A program made the position numbers and the translations under genes. This document shows, piece by piece, positions 43,649 to 44,691 of a stretch of DNA of 44,691 nucleotides. This DNA comes from Propionibacteriaceae bacterium (GTDB taxonomy: Bacteria; Actinomycetota; Actinomycetes; Propionibacteriales; Propionibacteriaceae), in NCBI GenBank assembly GCA_031272505.1, contig JAISTQ010000046.1, positions 1-44,691 on the forward strand. The letters are read 5' to 3'. The notes under the pieces are model-generated. The model did no database searches, was not told the origin of the DNA, and saw nothing but the letters and a program-made list of their open reading frames with translations. Numbering within the stretch: position 1 is the stretch's first letter; each line of letters starts with the position of its first letter.

Positions 43649-44691
43649 ATGGATTCACGACGATTGCGCTTTGTGGTGGCGACGCTGGTGAGCGTGTCGC
43701 TGCTGGGTGGCCTGCTGGCTTCGGTGCCGCAGTTCAGTAGCGCGGCCACCACGCTGGACGGGAAGAAGGAGCGGGTCAGTGTGTTTGGGGAGAACGGAGA
43801 AGACGAGTTTCGGTCAATTGTGAAGGCATCCGATGGCACCCTTGTCGCAGCGGGGATAACCACCACAAACACCATCGGCGACTACGGGGGATCTGACGGT
43901 TTCGTCACCAAAATCAACCAAGATGCAGTTGGACTTTGGTCCACGAACATCGGCGGTACCAGCTTTGATGCGTTCTATTCGATTACCGAGGCGAGCGACG
44001 GCGGCTTCGTGATGGCGGGCGGTACGACGTCTTTGGACTTCACGGGTTCACTGGACCCGAATCGGAAGAGTCGGGATGCGGCCATCGCGAAAATCGGCCC
44101 CCTCAACAACCAACTCTGGGCGCAGGCCACCGGAGGAGGTGGCGATGATTTCTTCAACGGAGTTGCCGCTTGCCCAGATACGGGGTTCATCGCTGTCGGT
44201 TGGTCTGATTCATTAGATGGTGACATCTGGGACCCCATCAACCCCGATGGCGGCCAAGACGGCATCATCGTCAAATACGACAAAGACGGCACCAAAAAGT
44301 GGCTCAGAAGCACCGGCGGCACCAATGATGACGGGCTGCTGTCCGTCGCCGTAGCTGCCGATGGCGGTTTCGTGGTGGCTGGGTACACCTCTTCCACCAA
44401 TAAGGACATCAGCACGAACAGCAAGAGCGCGCCCAAGGGTGGGCAAGACGGCTTCATCATCCGCTTCGATAAATGGACGAACATCCTCTGGGAGGCGAAC
44501 GTCGGCGGCTCGGCGCTGGACAATCTGCAGACCGTCGCTTTTACGTCCGACGGCGGGGTGGTCGCGGTTGGGGTGACGTATTCCACCGATGGAGATGCCG
44601 TCAAGAACAAGGGCGGTATGGACGGGCTGATGATCAAGCTCGACAAAAACGGCAACAAGCAGTGGAGCCGGACCTTTGGCGGGGCGGGCAA
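43649..44691 (+). CDS. secreted repeat protein (propeller-like), 3' end outside the window
   Basis: The frame is open from ATG 43649 to the window end (347 codons). GAGGAAGAG lies just upstream. A signal peptide (RRLRFVVATLVSVSLLGGLL) with a likely cleavage after SSA is followed by about five repeats of about 65-70 aa. The pattern is DGGFVVAGxTxS, then GGxDGFIxKxDKxGN--W, then a GG-xxD-xxS/Q turn. This resembles the SBBP/delta-60 class of bacterial propeller repeats on surface proteins. No catalytic motif is visible. The C-terminal anchoring region, if any, is not in the window. Confidence 0.8.
   Translation, partial: MDSRRLRFVVATLVSVSLLGGLLASVPQFSSAATTLDGKKERVSVFGENGEDEFRSIVKASDGTLVAAGITTTNTIGDYGGSDGFVTKINQDAVGLWSTNIGGTSFDAFYSITEASDGGFVMAGGTTSLDFTGSLDPNRKSRDAAIAKIGPLNNQLWAQATGGGGDDFFNGVAACPDTGFIAVGWSDSLDGDIWDPINPDGGQDGIIVKYDKDGTKKWLRSTGGTNDDGLLSVAVAADGGFVVAGYTSSTNKDISTNSKSAPKGGQDGFIIRFDKWTNILWEANVGGSALDNLQTVAFTSDGGVVAVGVTYSTDGDAVKNKGGMDGLMIKLDKNGNKQWSRTFGGAG

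Overview
This is a high-GC bacterial chromosomal segment. Its backbone is an actinobacterial (Actinomycetota) housekeeping neighbourhood: clpC, lsr2, a DUF3180 membrane gene, folK-folB-folP-folE, ftsH, hpt, tilS, a dacB-type peptidase and ppa, followed by purU, mdh and ung. Lsr2, a ClpC with a UVR motif, DUF3180 beside folK and the mdh type point to Actinomycetota. A propionibacterial-type organism is plausible but is only an inference. I saw no rRNA, tRNA, CRISPR array, transposase or phage gene.

Layout. Positions 1-7300 are an accessory surface locus. A 1.9-kaa secreted repeat protein has its signal peptide separated from the rest of the frame by an 11-G tract. It lies between two copies of a DUF2442 gene; the second copy is paired with a DUF4160 gene. 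Positions 7314-15133 hold clpC, lsr2 and the folate/ftsH operon. Positions 15239-26829 hold a catabolic module: a polar amino-acid ABC transporter, RidA, a D-amino-acid-dehydrogenase-like flavoenzyme, an Asp/Glu-racemase-family protein, an ornithine-cyclodeaminase-family protein, a zinc alcohol dehydrogenase, a 2-hydroxyacid dehydrogenase, a class III aminotransferase and a PucR regulator. Positions 27125-34678 hold hpt, a secreted double-headed esterase, tilS, the PBP4-type peptidase and ppa. Positions 34688-44691 hold a proline-rich membrane protein, an SRPBCC protein, two EEP-fold lipoproteins meeting tail to tail, a glycosyltransferase, purU, mdh, ung and the start of a secreted repeat protein.

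How it fits together. The usual actinobacterial order ppa-dacB-tilS-hpt-ftsH-fol appears broken by two insertions (the catabolic module and the esterase), and hpt is reversed. Dispersed hairpin repeats lie at or near these junctions. The catabolic genes form three transcription units with leader hairpins, including a GNRA-loop attenuator-like element in the promoter region shared with pucR. The gene set suggests import of an amino or imino acid, oxidation to an imine or keto acid, RidA hydrolysis, and transamination or reduction. The substrate cannot be read from the sequence.

The strongest unusual signals are: the G11 tract in the surface-protein signal peptide (candidate phase variation); a hairpin repeat family whose stems differ by compensatory changes; the duplicated DUF2442 cassette around the surface gene; the uncharacterised catabolic module; and a set of genes with a TANNNT hexamer exactly 6 nt before the start codon and no Shine-Dalgarno sequence (likely leaderless).
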